Shown in pieces: positions 49,530-58,042 of a stretch of 64,000 nt of DNA. The translations under genes were made by a program, and so were the position numbers. The notes under the pieces are model-generated. The model saw nothing but the letters and a program-made list of their open reading frames with translations, was not told the DNA's origin and did no database searches. The stretch is from Actinomycetes bacterium (GTDB lineage Bacteria > Actinomycetota > Actinomycetes > Propionibacteriales > Propionibacteriaceae), in contig JAEVYS010000056.1 in assembly GCA_023392635.1 (NCBI GenBank), positions 3,560-67,559 on the forward strand, read 5' to 3'. Every line of letters starts with the position of its first letter. Position 1 is the stretch's first letter.

Positions 49530-51239
49530 TCAGGCGACGTACTTGCGGGCGATGCGGACGAACCTGTCGACGATCTGGTCGGTCGGGGTGTCGGTCAGGT
49601 AGTAGTCACGCATCGCAGCGCGCACGGGCGCCTTGGGGTCCGCCCCCAGCATGTCCTCGAGGAGGGCGCCGATCCCCACCGCGTCCCCGTCCTGGACGTC
49701 GAAGACATACGCAGCGGCGGCCATCGGGAACTCCTCGACGAACGCCTCGCCGTGGGCGGAGACGGCCGCCATGGCGAAGGGCTTGCCCGAACTGAGGAAG
49801 TCCGACACCACGCTGGACACGTCGGAGACCATCGCGTCGGAGGCGTTGAAGCAGTCGGCCACGGTCATCGTCTCTTCGGCGAGCGCACCGAAGACGTGCT
49901 CACGCCCCGTGTCCTTCGCGTCGGCCTCGAGGAGGGCGATGATGCGGTCACAGGCATCGGCGTTGCCCTTGTGGCGGCGCGCGTACGGGTGCGGGCGGAA
50001 GATGACGGTGCAACCGCGGGCCAGCATGGCCTCCACGATGGCCGGTCCGGCGGGCAGCGAGCTGTAGTCGGAGTCCTCGTAGAAGCCGGACCAGGTCGGG
50101 CTGTAGAGGACGGTCGGATGGGCGACCGAACCGATCGGGCCGACGGCACGCGCCACGTTCTCCAACTGGGGACGGCTGACCATCTCGAACTGGTCGGCAC
50201 GCGTCGCCACCCCGTGCTTGGCGAACCGGTCGATCGCCGCCTGGCCGGCCACGAAGTTCTTGTCGTACTGGCGGAAGGTCGGGCTGACGCTCGCGATCTT
50301 GTCGCTGTCGCCATGGTTCAACTGGATGTGCGTGAGCTGCGGGAACCGGATCATGTGCGAGTTGCGCACCGCCGTGTTGGCGTAGAAGACCGCCTTCAGC
50401 GACGGGCACAGGATCCGGTCGAGGTCCTCGAGACGGACACGCAGGATGACCGGCGCCGACGTGAGCTTCGTGACTTCAGCGAAGTTCGCCGGGGTACGGA
50501 CCAGGACGAAGTAGGGCACGCCGATCCGGTCGAGGTAGGGCAGCCACATCGCGGCCTGGTAGGCGGTGCCGGCCGGGGCCTGCCAGTGGAAGGCGAAGGA
50601 CGGCTTCATCGCCTTCAGGATCTTGGGTAGCTGCTTCTCGAACCGGTTGCGCCGGATGAGGTAGCGGGCGGCCTGGGCGGTGATGACGACCGCGAGGACG
50701 ATCGCCACGACGGCGGCCAGGGTTGCCGGCACCTGGGTCACGTCCAGGAATCCGGACGCCACCACCAACACCATGCCGAGGGTGTCGACGGCGAACAGGA
50801 GGTTGGCCAGCGCCTGCGACGGCAGGGGGACGTCCCACCCGGGAATGTTGGCCGATTGCGGAACGGCGGCGCGCACCGGACGGCGGATCGCCGACTCCGC
50901 GACGATCATCAGGCAGATCAGGGCGCCGGCGGCGACCGCCCACCACGTCGCCCCGTCCGCCAGGTCGATGTCGAGGGCTGCAAGAACGAGCAGGATCCGG
51001 GCCGTGCTCGCCGTCCCGATCAGCTGCGGTACCGCGCCCTTCTCGCGCCTCACCGACACCAGCAAGGACGCCGTCAGCCCGAGCACGAGCAGGGTGGAGA
51101 CCGCCAGCAGGGCGGCTGCCCAGCCACTGTTGGGTGAAGCGAGAGCGGTGACGACGGCGGCGACGGCGACGGCGTCGCAAAGGATCGTGAAACCACCCAC
51201 CGCCCGGAAGATGTAGCGCAAGGAGGAGAAGTTGATCAT
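49530..51239 (-). CDS. CDP-alditol phosphotransferase (TagB/TagF family), membrane-anchored, paralogue 1
   Basis: A 569-residue protein. The N-terminal 190 residues hold five or six membrane helices; the C-terminal 370 residues are a GT-B domain of the CDP-glycerol glycerophosphotransferase family, with LNHGDSDKIASVSP (about 288) in place of the TagF H-G-T-x-x-K motif, VLYSPTWSGFYED (about 370), IFRPHPYARRHKGN (about 405) and SDVSSVVSDFLSSGKPFA (about 480), the S-D-x-S-S motif. It would add alditol-phosphate units to a polyprenyl-linked chain at the inner membrane face. Paralogues lie at 52932 and 58043. It is convergent with the TagD fusion gene, with 9 nt between stops. Confidence 0.88.
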   Translation of the reverse strand: MINFSSLRYIFRAVGGFTILCDAVAVAAVVTALASPNSGWAAALLAVSTLLVLGLTASLLVSVRREKGAVPQLIGTASTARILLVLAALDIDLADGATWWAVAAGALICLMIVAESAIRRPVRAAVPQSANIPGWDVPLPSQALANLLFAVDTLGMVLVVASGFLDVTQVPATLAAVVAIVLAVVITAQAARYLIRRNRFEKQLPKILKAMKPSFAFHWQAPAGTAYQAAMWLPYLDRIGVPYFVLVRTPANFAEVTKLTSAPVILRVRLEDLDRILCPSLKAVFYANTAVRNSHMIRFPQLTHIQLNHGDSDKIASVSPTFRQYDKNFVAGQAAIDRFAKHGVATRADQFEMVSRPQLENVARAVGPIGSVAHPTVLYSPTWSGFYEDSDYSSLPAGPAIVEAMLARGCTVIFRPHPYARRHKGNADACDRIIALLEADAKDTGREHVFGALAEETMTVADCFNASDAMVSDVSSVVSDFLSSGKPFAMAAVSAHGEAFVEEFPMAAAAYVFDVQDGDAVGIGALLEDMLGADPKAPVRAAMRDYYLTDTPTDQIVDRFVRIARKYVA

Positions 51240-51378
51240 TGCGACGTGAGGAGTCTTTCGAGGAGGTGTGGAAATCTCGCGGGCAATCTACCAGACGGGC
51301 CCGATCCCCCCGGGCGGTGGGGAATGGCCGCCACCTCCCCCCGCGAGCGTGGGACACGTGGTGCCCGACCGCCTCCGA

Positions 51379-51384
51379 TAGGGT
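51379..51384 (+). promoter_or_regulatory. Candidate -10 box for the CDP-ribitol synthesis gene
   Basis: TAGGGT 26 nt before ATG 51411, with AGAAGGGA between as ribosome binding site. Confidence 0.5.
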
Positions 51385-51410
51385 GGTGAGCCGACAGAAG
51401 GGACCCCCAC

Positions 51411-52886
51411 ATGAGCTCAGCACGCCGCACCATCGGAGTGATCCTCGCCGGTGGCACGGGATCGCGGGTGGGACTGTCCATCCCGAAGCAGTTGCTGAAG
51501 ATCGCCGGACGGCCCGTCATCGAGCACACCCTGGCGATCTTCCAGGACGCCGAGGTGATCGACGAGATCTTCATCATGATGCACCCCGACCACCTTGCCG
51601 CCGCCGAGACCATCGCCGCCAAGTTCCCCAAGGTCAGCAAGGTCCTCAACGGGGGCGGGACGCGGAACGACACCTCCTTCGCCGCCGTGGCTGCGCTCGG
51701 TGAGGATGCCGATCCCGACACCCGGCTGCTGTTCCATGACGCGGTGCGCCCGCTGCTCGACACCCGGATCATCGACGATCTCGTGGCGGCCCTCGACTCC
51801 TACGACGCGGTCGACGTGGCGATCCCCTCTGCAGACACCATCATCGAGGTGAACGCCGACGATGAGATCGTCGACATCCCCGACCGCAGTCGCCTGCGGC
51901 GCGGCCAGACGCCCCAGGCGTTCCGCCTCGACACCCTCCGCCGCGCCTACCTGATCGCCAGGCAGGATCCGGACTTCCTGCCGGCCGACGACTGCTCGGT
52001 CATCCTCAAGTACCTGCCCGAGGTGCCGATCGCCGTCGTTCGCGGCGCGGAGCACAACATGAAGATCACCGAGCCCATCGACATCTTCATCGCTGACAAG
52101 CTGTTCCAGATCGGGTCGACCGTTGCCCCGCCGCCGACCAGTGTCGAGGAGTACCGCTCGAAGCTCGCCGGCAAGGTCATGGTGGTGCTGGGGGGGAGCT
52201 ACGGGATCGGCGGCGACATCGTCGAGATGGCGCGGGGCTTCGGCGCGGTCGTCCACTCGTTCAGCCGCACGCAGACCGGTACCGACGTGTCCCATCCCGA
52301 GGATGTCGAGAAGGCGCTCGCCGACGCGCACGCCGCGTCCGGCCGGATCGACTACGTGGTCGTGACCGCCGGGATCCTCAATCGCGGGCGCCTTGCGGAC
52401 GTGCCGATGGACGAGATCCTGGACGGCATCAGGGTGAACTACTACGCCCCCGTCCTCACCGCCCGGTTCGCCCACCGCTACCTGCAGGAGACGCACGGCC
52501 ATCTCGTGTTCTTCACGTCCAGCTCGTACACCCGCGGCCGCGCCGACTACTCGGTGTACTCATCGACCAAGGCAGCAGTGGTGAACCTCACCCAGGCGCT
52601 CGCCGACGAGTGGTCCTCCGAGGGAATCCAGGTCAACGTGATCAATCCGGAGCGGGCAGGCACCCCCATGCGCACGAAGGCTTTCGGCAAGGAGCCGGAC
52701 GGTTCACTGCTGTCGTCCCAGGCGGTGGCCCTCACGACCATCGACGTCCTCCTCTCCGGGCTCACCGGCCACGTGATCGACGTCCGGCGCGAGGAGCCGG
52801 GCAGGGTCGGGATGTCCCGATCGGAGCTCGAGGCCACGCGCATCGCCGCTGCCCTCGCCGAGGTCGGGAACGCGGCCGAGGTCTAG
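51411..52886 (+). CDS. Bifunctional cytidylyltransferase (IspD/TarI-like) / SDR reductase, CDP-ribitol synthesis
   Basis: A 491-residue fusion. Residues 1-235 are an IspD/TarI-like nucleotidyltransferase: ILAGGTGSRVGLSIPKQLLK (11-30) and VRPLLDTRIIDDL, with MKITEPIDIFIAD near the end. Residues 252-491 are a short-chain dehydrogenase: VVLGGSYGIGGDI (258-270) and the catalytic YSSTK (383-387), with the serine in FTSSSYT (about 371). This order matches Bcs1-type enzymes that reduce ribulose 5-phosphate and couple the ribitol 5-phosphate to CTP, giving CDP-ribitol. Reaction inferred from the architecture and the neighbouring polymerases. The next gene starts 45 nt downstream after a small hairpin (52886-52903). 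Confidence 0.9.
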   Translation: MSSARRTIGVILAGGTGSRVGLSIPKQLLKIAGRPVIEHTLAIFQDAEVIDEIFIMMHPDHLAAAETIAAKFPKVSKVLNGGGTRNDTSFAAVAALGEDADPDTRLLFHDAVRPLLDTRIIDDLVAALDSYDAVDVAIPSADTIIEVNADDEIVDIPDRSRLRRGQTPQAFRLDTLRRAYLIARQDPDFLPADDCSVILKYLPEVPIAVVRGAEHNMKITEPIDIFIADKLFQIGSTVAPPPTSVEEYRSKLAGKVMVVLGGSYGIGGDIVEMARGFGAVVHSFSRTQTGTDVSHPEDVEKALADAHAASGRIDYVVVTAGILNRGRLADVPMDEILDGIRVNYYAPVLTARFAHRYLQETHGHLVFFTSSSYTRGRADYSVYSSTKAAVVNLTQALADEWSSEGIQVNVINPERAGTPMRTKAFGKEPDGSLLSSQAVALTTIDVLLSGLTGHVIDVRREEPGRVGMSRSELEATRIAAALAEVGNAAEV

Positions 52887-52931
52887 CGGGCGGGCCAGCC
52901 CGCGACCGGACACGCTGCCAGAGGACGGAAC

Positions 52932-54587
52932 ATGACCAGGCTGCTCGACCGTTACCGGCGCGTGCTCGCCTACCTCCTGCCCAGAGCCGTGGTGTGGGCG
53001 CTGGCTCTCGGTGCACTCGCCCTGTTGGGGACGGGGTGGACGGTGGCGGGTGCCGCGATCGCCGGGGCAACCGTCCTGCTTCTCGCGGCCTGGCGGGTCG
53101 CCCGGCCCGGTGCCGACTCCCATGTGGTTGCGAGGGCAGCGCTGGCGATGGGCCTGGCTGCGTCCTCGACCGACCCCGTGCCGGCTCTCCTCGCAGGGCT
53201 GGCTGTCGTGGCAGGGCTGATGGCCGAGCACTCGATCGGCCGGGCCACCCGCCCGGGACTCGTGGCCGTCGGCCTTCCCGGCTACAAGGCCCCCGTGGTG
53301 ACCCGCCTGAGGGAACCGATCTTCCTGGCCACCGTCGCCGGAGTGGCGACCCTCGCGCTCGGGGGCATGGGCGTGCCGGCTGCGGCCGTCGCCGTCATGG
53401 TGCTGGTCGAGTTGGGAGTCGCCACCGCCCTCGCGTGCGTCCAGCTGGTGCGGGCGAGACGGCACACCGACGAGCGCGAGATCCGTTCGGCCCTCACGGC
53501 GCTCGGTCCACGGTACGGCGTCTACTACAGCGGCACTCCCGCGGGGAGCTACCAGATCGAGATGTGGCTCCCCCACCTTCGGCGCACCGGGGAGACCGGA
53601 GTCCTGCTCATCCGCGACGACCAGTTCGTCCAGGCGGCCGCCCGCTGCGGGCTGCCGGTGGTGCTCGCCCGCTCGGTCGAGTCCCTCGAGTACGCGGTCG
53701 TGCCGTCCCTGAGCACCCTGTTCTACGTCAACAACGACGCCAGGAACGTGGATGGCGTCCGGCAGCGCGGCGTGACCCACGTCCACCTCGGGCACGGGGA
53801 CAGCGACAAGCCGGCGAGCTACAGCCCCACCTTCGCGATGTTCGACCGCATCTTCGTCGCGGGCCAGGCGGCGGTGGACCGGTTCGCCCAGCACGGCGTC
53901 GTGGTGCCACGGGAGAAGTTCCAGCTCGTGGGTCGGCCCCAGGTCGCCGAGATCGCTGTGGCGGCGACGAACATCGCGCGTGCCGGGGCGCCGGTGGTGC
54001 TGTACGCGCCCACCTGGCGCGGCGGGATGGGCGACTCGGTCTTCGGTTCGCTCCACTGGGGGCACCGGATCGTCGCGGAGCTCATCGCCGCGGGCGCAGT
54101 GGTGTGGTTCAGGCCTCATCCGTACTCAGCGCGTGACGCCGAGTCACGGGTACAGATCGCCCGCATCGACGAACTCCTGGCGGCCGACACCTCTCGGTTC
54201 CACCAGCCGAGTTCCCGACTCGCGGGCCGCTCGATCTTCGAGTGCATGAACGCATCGGATGCCCTGGTGGCCGACATCTCCAGCGTCGCGTCCGATTACC
54301 TCTACAGCAACAAGCCCTTCGCCCTCACCGACGCCGGGCTCGTGGAGGACCTGGAGGCGGCCTACCCGCTCGCGAGGGCGGCGGTCACCCTGAGGAGGGG
54401 CGACGAGCTCGGCGGGCCGATCGCCGACCTGCTCACCGGCGACCCGCGTCGCGAGCAGCGGGCGGAGATCCGGCGTTACTACCTCGGCGACTGGCCGCCG
54501 GAGGAGTACGCGCACGTGTTCGTGACGGCGGCGCAGGCCGTGATCCGTGCTCCTGCGCCCGGGACGAGGACTCCGGGAAGTGATTAG
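52932..54587 (+). CDS. CDP-alditol phosphotransferase (TagB/TagF family), membrane-anchored, paralogue 2
   Basis: A 551-residue protein with four or so hydrophobic helices in the first 180 residues and a GT-B CDP-glycerol glycerophosphotransferase domain after: HVHLGHGDSDKPASYSP (about 280), VLYAPTWRGGMGD (about 357), VWFRPHPYSARDAES (about 391) and DALVADISSVASDYLYSNKP (about 445). Its organisation is like the copies at 49530 and 58043, but overall residue identity is modest. It follows the CDP-ribitol enzyme gene by 45 nt on the same strand and is the best candidate for a ribitol-phosphate polymerase. AGAGGACGGAAC precedes ATG 52932. The stop overlaps the pgi -10 box. Confidence 0.88.
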   Translation: MTRLLDRYRRVLAYLLPRAVVWALALGALALLGTGWTVAGAAIAGATVLLLAAWRVARPGADSHVVARAALAMGLAASSTDPVPALLAGLAVVAGLMAEHSIGRATRPGLVAVGLPGYKAPVVTRLREPIFLATVAGVATLALGGMGVPAAAVAVMVLVELGVATALACVQLVRARRHTDEREIRSALTALGPRYGVYYSGTPAGSYQIEMWLPHLRRTGETGVLLIRDDQFVQAAARCGLPVVLARSVESLEYAVVPSLSTLFYVNNDARNVDGVRQRGVTHVHLGHGDSDKPASYSPTFAMFDRIFVAGQAAVDRFAQHGVVVPREKFQLVGRPQVAEIAVAATNIARAGAPVVLYAPTWRGGMGDSVFGSLHWGHRIVAELIAAGAVVWFRPHPYSARDAESRVQIARIDELLAADTSRFHQPSSRLAGRSIFECMNASDALVADISSVASDYLYSNKPFALTDAGLVEDLEAAYPLARAAVTLRRGDELGGPIADLLTGDPRREQRAEIRRYYLGDWPPEEYAHVFVTAAQAVIRAPAPGTRTPGSD

Positions 54588-54590
54588 GGT
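54585..54590 (+). promoter_or_regulatory. -10 box overlapping the upstream stop codon, pgi promoter
   Basis: TAGGGT: its first three bases are the TAG stop of the transferase gene at 52932; then 6 nt to ATG 54597. Confidence 0.55.
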
Positions 54591-54596
54591 GATCCC

Positions 54597-56270
54597 ATGA
54601 CCGAACTCGTCGACGTCACCACCACGGCCGCCTGGCAGAAGCTGTCCGAGCTCGCCGCCGCACTCGAACCCGATCTTCGTGGCTGGTTCGCCGCAGACCC
54701 TGCACGCGTGGAGAAGCTGACCTTCACCGCCGCCGACCTCTTCGTCGACCTGTCCAAGAACCTCGTCGACGACAACATCCTCGCCGCCCTCGTTGAGCTG
54801 GCCGAGCAGGTGGGACTGGCCGAGCGCCGCGACGCGATGTACGCCGGCGAGCGGATCAACGTCACGGAGAACCGCTCCGTGCTGCACACCGCGCTGCGGC
54901 GTCCGAAGGGCGACAGCCTGGTCGTGGAGGGCACCGACGTCGTCGCCGAGGTGCACGCGGTGCTCGACAGGGTCTACGCCTTCGCCGACCGGGTCCGTAG
55001 CGGAGAGTGGAAGGGCGTCACCGGCCGGCCCATCCGCACCGTCGTCAACATCGGCATCGGCGGCTCCGACCTCGGCCCGGTGATGGTCTACGAGGCGCTC
55101 AAGCCCTACGTGAAGGCGGGTCTGGAGTGCCGCTTCGTCTCCAACATCGACCCCACTGACGTCTGGGAGAAGACCGCCGACCTCGACCCGGCGACAACGC
55201 TGTTCATCGTCGCCTCGAAGACCTTCACCACGCTCGAGACGCTCACCAACGCCCGGATGGCGCGCGACTGGCTCCTCGCGCAGCTGCGGAACGCCGGCAC
55301 GATCGACGGCTCCGAGGACGCAGCGAAGGACGCCATCGCCCACCACTTCGTCGCGGTCTCGACGGCGCTGGACAAGGTCGCCGCCTTCGGGATCGATCCG
55401 GAGAACGCGTTCGGGTTCTGGGACTGGGTGGGGGGACGCTACTCGGTCGACTCCGCCGTCGGCACCTCGCTCGCGGTCGCGCTCGGCCCGGACAACTTCG
55501 CCGAATTCCTCGCCGGCTTCCACGCCATCGACGAGCACTTCGCGACCACCCCGCTGGCGTCCAACGTGCCCGCGCTGATGGGTCTGCTGAACGTCTGGTA
55601 CGTCAACTTCCTGAAGGCCGGCAGCCACGCCGTCCTGCCGTACGCGCAGTACCTGCACCGGTTCGCCGCCTACCTGCAGCAGCTCACGATGGAGTCCAAC
55701 GGCAAGGGCGTCCGCCTGGACGGCTCGGACGTGGTCACCGAGACCGGCGAGATCTTCTGGGGCGAGCCCGGCACCAACGGCCAGCACGCCTTCTACCAGC
55801 TGATCCACCAGGGCACGCAGTTGATCCCGGCCGACTTCATCGCGGTCGCCACGCCGGCGCACCCGATCCAGGACGGCGACGCGGACGTCCACGAGCTGTT
55901 CCTGTCGAACTTCTTCGCCCAGACGAAGGCGCTGGCCTTCGGCAAGACCGCCGACGAGGTGCGGGCAGAGGGCACGAAGGAGGAGATCGTGCCGGCCCGG
56001 GTGTTCCCGGGCAACCGTCCGACGACATCGATCATGGCCCCCGCGCTCACCCCGTCCGTGGTGGGCCAGCTGATCGCCCTGTACGAGCACATCACCTTCA
56101 CCCAGGGCGTGGTCTGGGGCATCAACAGCTTCGACCAGTGGGGTGTCGAACTCGGCAAGCAACTGGCGATGCAGATCGCTCCTGCCGTCGCCGGGGATGC
56201 CGACGCGCTGGCCGCGCAGGACGCGTCGACGAGATCGCTGGTCGGCTACTACCTCGAGCACCGGCACTAG
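54597..56270 (+). CDS. pgi: Glucose-6-phosphate isomerase
   Basis: A 557-residue isomerase of glucose 6-phosphate and fructose 6-phosphate, cytosolic. Markers are VNIGIGGSDLGPVMVYEAL (about 150), the phosphate-binding VASKTFTTLETLTNA (about 203-217), GFWDWVGGRYSVDSAVG (about 271-287), SNGKGVRLDG (about 365) and KQLAMQI near the end with the catalytic lysine. Length is the standard 550. It starts on a leaderless message. Its place inside the wall-polymer cluster may be incidental, though fructose 6-phosphate also feeds amino-sugar precursors. Confidence 0.95.
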   Translation: MTELVDVTTTAAWQKLSELAAALEPDLRGWFAADPARVEKLTFTAADLFVDLSKNLVDDNILAALVELAEQVGLAERRDAMYAGERINVTENRSVLHTALRRPKGDSLVVEGTDVVAEVHAVLDRVYAFADRVRSGEWKGVTGRPIRTVVNIGIGGSDLGPVMVYEALKPYVKAGLECRFVSNIDPTDVWEKTADLDPATTLFIVASKTFTTLETLTNARMARDWLLAQLRNAGTIDGSEDAAKDAIAHHFVAVSTALDKVAAFGIDPENAFGFWDWVGGRYSVDSAVGTSLAVALGPDNFAEFLAGFHAIDEHFATTPLASNVPALMGLLNVWYVNFLKAGSHAVLPYAQYLHRFAAYLQQLTMESNGKGVRLDGSDVVTETGEIFWGEPGTNGQHAFYQLIHQGTQLIPADFIAVATPAHPIQDGDADVHELFLSNFFAQTKALAFGKTADEVRAEGTKEEIVPARVFPGNRPTTSIMAPALTPSVVGQLIALYEHITFTQGVVWGINSFDQWGVELGKQLAMQIAPAVAGDADALAAQDASTRSLVGYYLEHRH

Positions 56271-56298
56271 CGTGGCGGTACCGGTCACGCACCTCCGG

Positions 56299-56304
56299 TA
56301 GACT
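56299..56304 (+). promoter_or_regulatory. Candidate -10 box for the ABC exporter operon
   Basis: TAGACT, 44 nt before ATG 56348, with AGAAGAAGGGA between as a weak ribosome binding region. Confidence 0.4.
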
Positions 56305-56347
56305 CTGGCTTCGGCTCTCTGGCTGAAGAAGAAGGGACGATATCCGC

Positions 56348-57193
56348 ATGTCGCTGGCCGCCTTTGCCGAGGCGCAGGGTTTGCACCGGGTCGGAGCACG
56401 ACCCTCGTTCTTCAAGTACCTCGCCCAGACCTGGGACCGACGCCAGTTCACCATCACGCTCGCCCGGTACCGCATGCGCTCGGCGGTGGAGGCCAACCGC
56501 CTCGGCCTGCTGTGGATCGTGCTGCGTCCGACGCTCAACGCCCTGATCTACGGCTTGATCTTCGGCCTGCTGCAGAGGGGTGCCCGGCCGGCCGATTACG
56601 CCGCGTACGTCGTGGTGGGCGTGTTCTTCTTCAACTTCTTCTCCGGTTCGATGTCCAATGGCGCCAAGTCGATCACCGGCGACCGTTCGCTCGTGCAGTC
56701 GCTCGCCTTTCCGCGGCTCACGCTCCCGCTCGCGACCGTCCTGCGGGAGCTCCTCGAGTTCCTGGCCACCTTCGTGGTGATGCTCGGGATCGTGGTGGCA
56801 TTCGGGCACCTCCCCCGGTGGGACTGGTTCCTGCTGCTCCCGCTGATCGCCGTGTACACGCTGTTCAACGCCGGGGTCGCGATGATCTGCGCCAGGCTCA
56901 CTGTCCACGTCCGGGACCTGACCCAGATCCTGCCGTTCATCAGCCGGCTGCTCTTCTACAGTTCCGGCGTCCTCTTCGCCGTCGACAAGATCCTCGACCA
57001 GCACCCGCTCGTCATCGCCGCCTTCGACTACTACCCGATCTACCAGGTCCTGCAGCTCGCTCGCCACATCCTCACGAACACCCAGACCTACCGACCGGAG
57101 TACTGGTGGTACCTCTCGATCACCTCCGTCATCACCTTCGTCGTGGGCCTGTTGTTCTTCTGGGTCGCCGAGGAGAGGTATGGCCGTGACTGA
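56348..57193 (+). CDS. ABC-2 type polysaccharide/teichoic acid export permease (TagG-like)
   Basis: A 281-residue permease with six membrane helices. The amphipathic N-terminus (WDRRQFTITLARYRMRSAVE) and the following NRLGLLWIVLRPTLNALIYG are typical of TagG/RfbA-type polysaccharide exporters, as is VRDLTQILPFISRLLFYSSGVLF before the last helices. Length is normal. It overlaps the ATPase gene by 14 nt, so the pair forms one transporter that moves the lipid-linked polymer across the membrane. Its neighbours, three TagF-like transferases, make a teichoic-acid-like polymer the natural substrate. Confidence 0.9.
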   Translation: MSLAAFAEAQGLHRVGARPSFFKYLAQTWDRRQFTITLARYRMRSAVEANRLGLLWIVLRPTLNALIYGLIFGLLQRGARPADYAAYVVVGVFFFNFFSGSMSNGAKSITGDRSLVQSLAFPRLTLPLATVLRELLEFLATFVVMLGIVVAFGHLPRWDWFLLLPLIAVYTLFNAGVAMICARLTVHVRDLTQILPFISRLLFYSSGVLFAVDKILDQHPLVIAAFDYYPIYQVLQLARHILTNTQTYRPEYWWYLSITSVITFVVGLLFFWVAEERYGRD

Positions 57194-57983
57194 ACCGGGA
57201 GGCCAGCACGCCCCGAAGCCGGTGGTCGTCGTCGACGACGTGCATGTGAAGTACCGCGCCTACTCCTCGGGCAAGGCCGCGGTCGGCGCGAACGCGCGCG
57301 GCGGCCTGCTGCGGAAGGCCAAGGGCATCCGTGAGGTGCATGCCCTGCGCGGGGTCACCTTCACGGCGTACGAGAACGAGTCGATCGGGGTGATCGGCTC
57401 GAACGGCTCCGGCAAGTCGACGCTGATGCGCACGATCGTCGGCCTCACCCCGCCCGCCGCCGGCGCGGTCTACGCGACGAGTCGCCCGAACCTCCTCGGC
57501 ATCGGAGCGGCCCTGCTGTCCGAGCTGTCCGGTGAACGGAACATCGTGCTCGGCGGGTTGGCCCTGGGGTACTCCCGTTCGGAGGTGGTCAAGCTCCGCG
57601 ACCAGATCGTCGAGTTCGCCGAGCTCGAGGAGTTCATCGACCTGCCCATGAAGACGTACTCCTCCGGCATGGCGGCGCGCCTGAAGTTCTCGATCGCCGC
57701 GTCCCGCAACCACGAGATCCTGATCGTGGACGAAGCACTCTCGGTCGGCGACAAGGAGTTCCGTCGGCGGAGCGAGGACCGCCTGCGGGAGATCCGGGAC
57801 AACGCCGGCACGATCTTCCTGGTCTCCCACTCGATGAACTCCATCCGCGACACGTGCTCGCGAACGATCTGGCTGAACCGCGGCGAACTGATGATGGACG
57901 GTGCCACCGAAGAGGTCATCGGCGCCTACGAGAAGTTCAAGGCCGACGGCGTCGGGGCCCGGAGGGCTGCCCCGCCCCGCTAG
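57180..57983 (+). CDS. ABC transporter ATPase for polysaccharide/teichoic acid export (TagH-like)
   Basis: A 267-residue ATPase. Walker A is GSNGSGKST (73-81), signature SSGMA (161-165), Walker B LIVDE (181-185), and the switch histidine H217 in LVSHSMNS. The N-terminal KYRAYSSGKAAVGANARGGL insertion and the VHALRGVTFTAYENESIGVIG run are typical of TagH/Wzt-type exporters. It lacks the long C-terminal extension of B. subtilis TagH and Wzt carbohydrate-binding domain, ending soon after the ATPase fold. It overlaps the permease gene by 14 nt. Confidence 0.93.
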   Translation: MAVTEPGGQHAPKPVVVVDDVHVKYRAYSSGKAAVGANARGGLLRKAKGIREVHALRGVTFTAYENESIGVIGSNGSGKSTLMRTIVGLTPPAAGAVYATSRPNLLGIGAALLSELSGERNIVLGGLALGYSRSEVVKLRDQIVEFAELEEFIDLPMKTYSSGMAARLKFSIAASRNHEILIVDEALSVGDKEFRRRSEDRLREIRDNAGTIFLVSHSMNSIRDTCSRTIWLNRGELMMDGATEEVIGAYEKFKADGVGARRAAPPR

Positions 57984-58042
57984 CTGTACTCGGCCGGGGG
58001 CGGACGTGCCCGCTCCCGCCGATGAACCCGGGTCCGCCGTCG

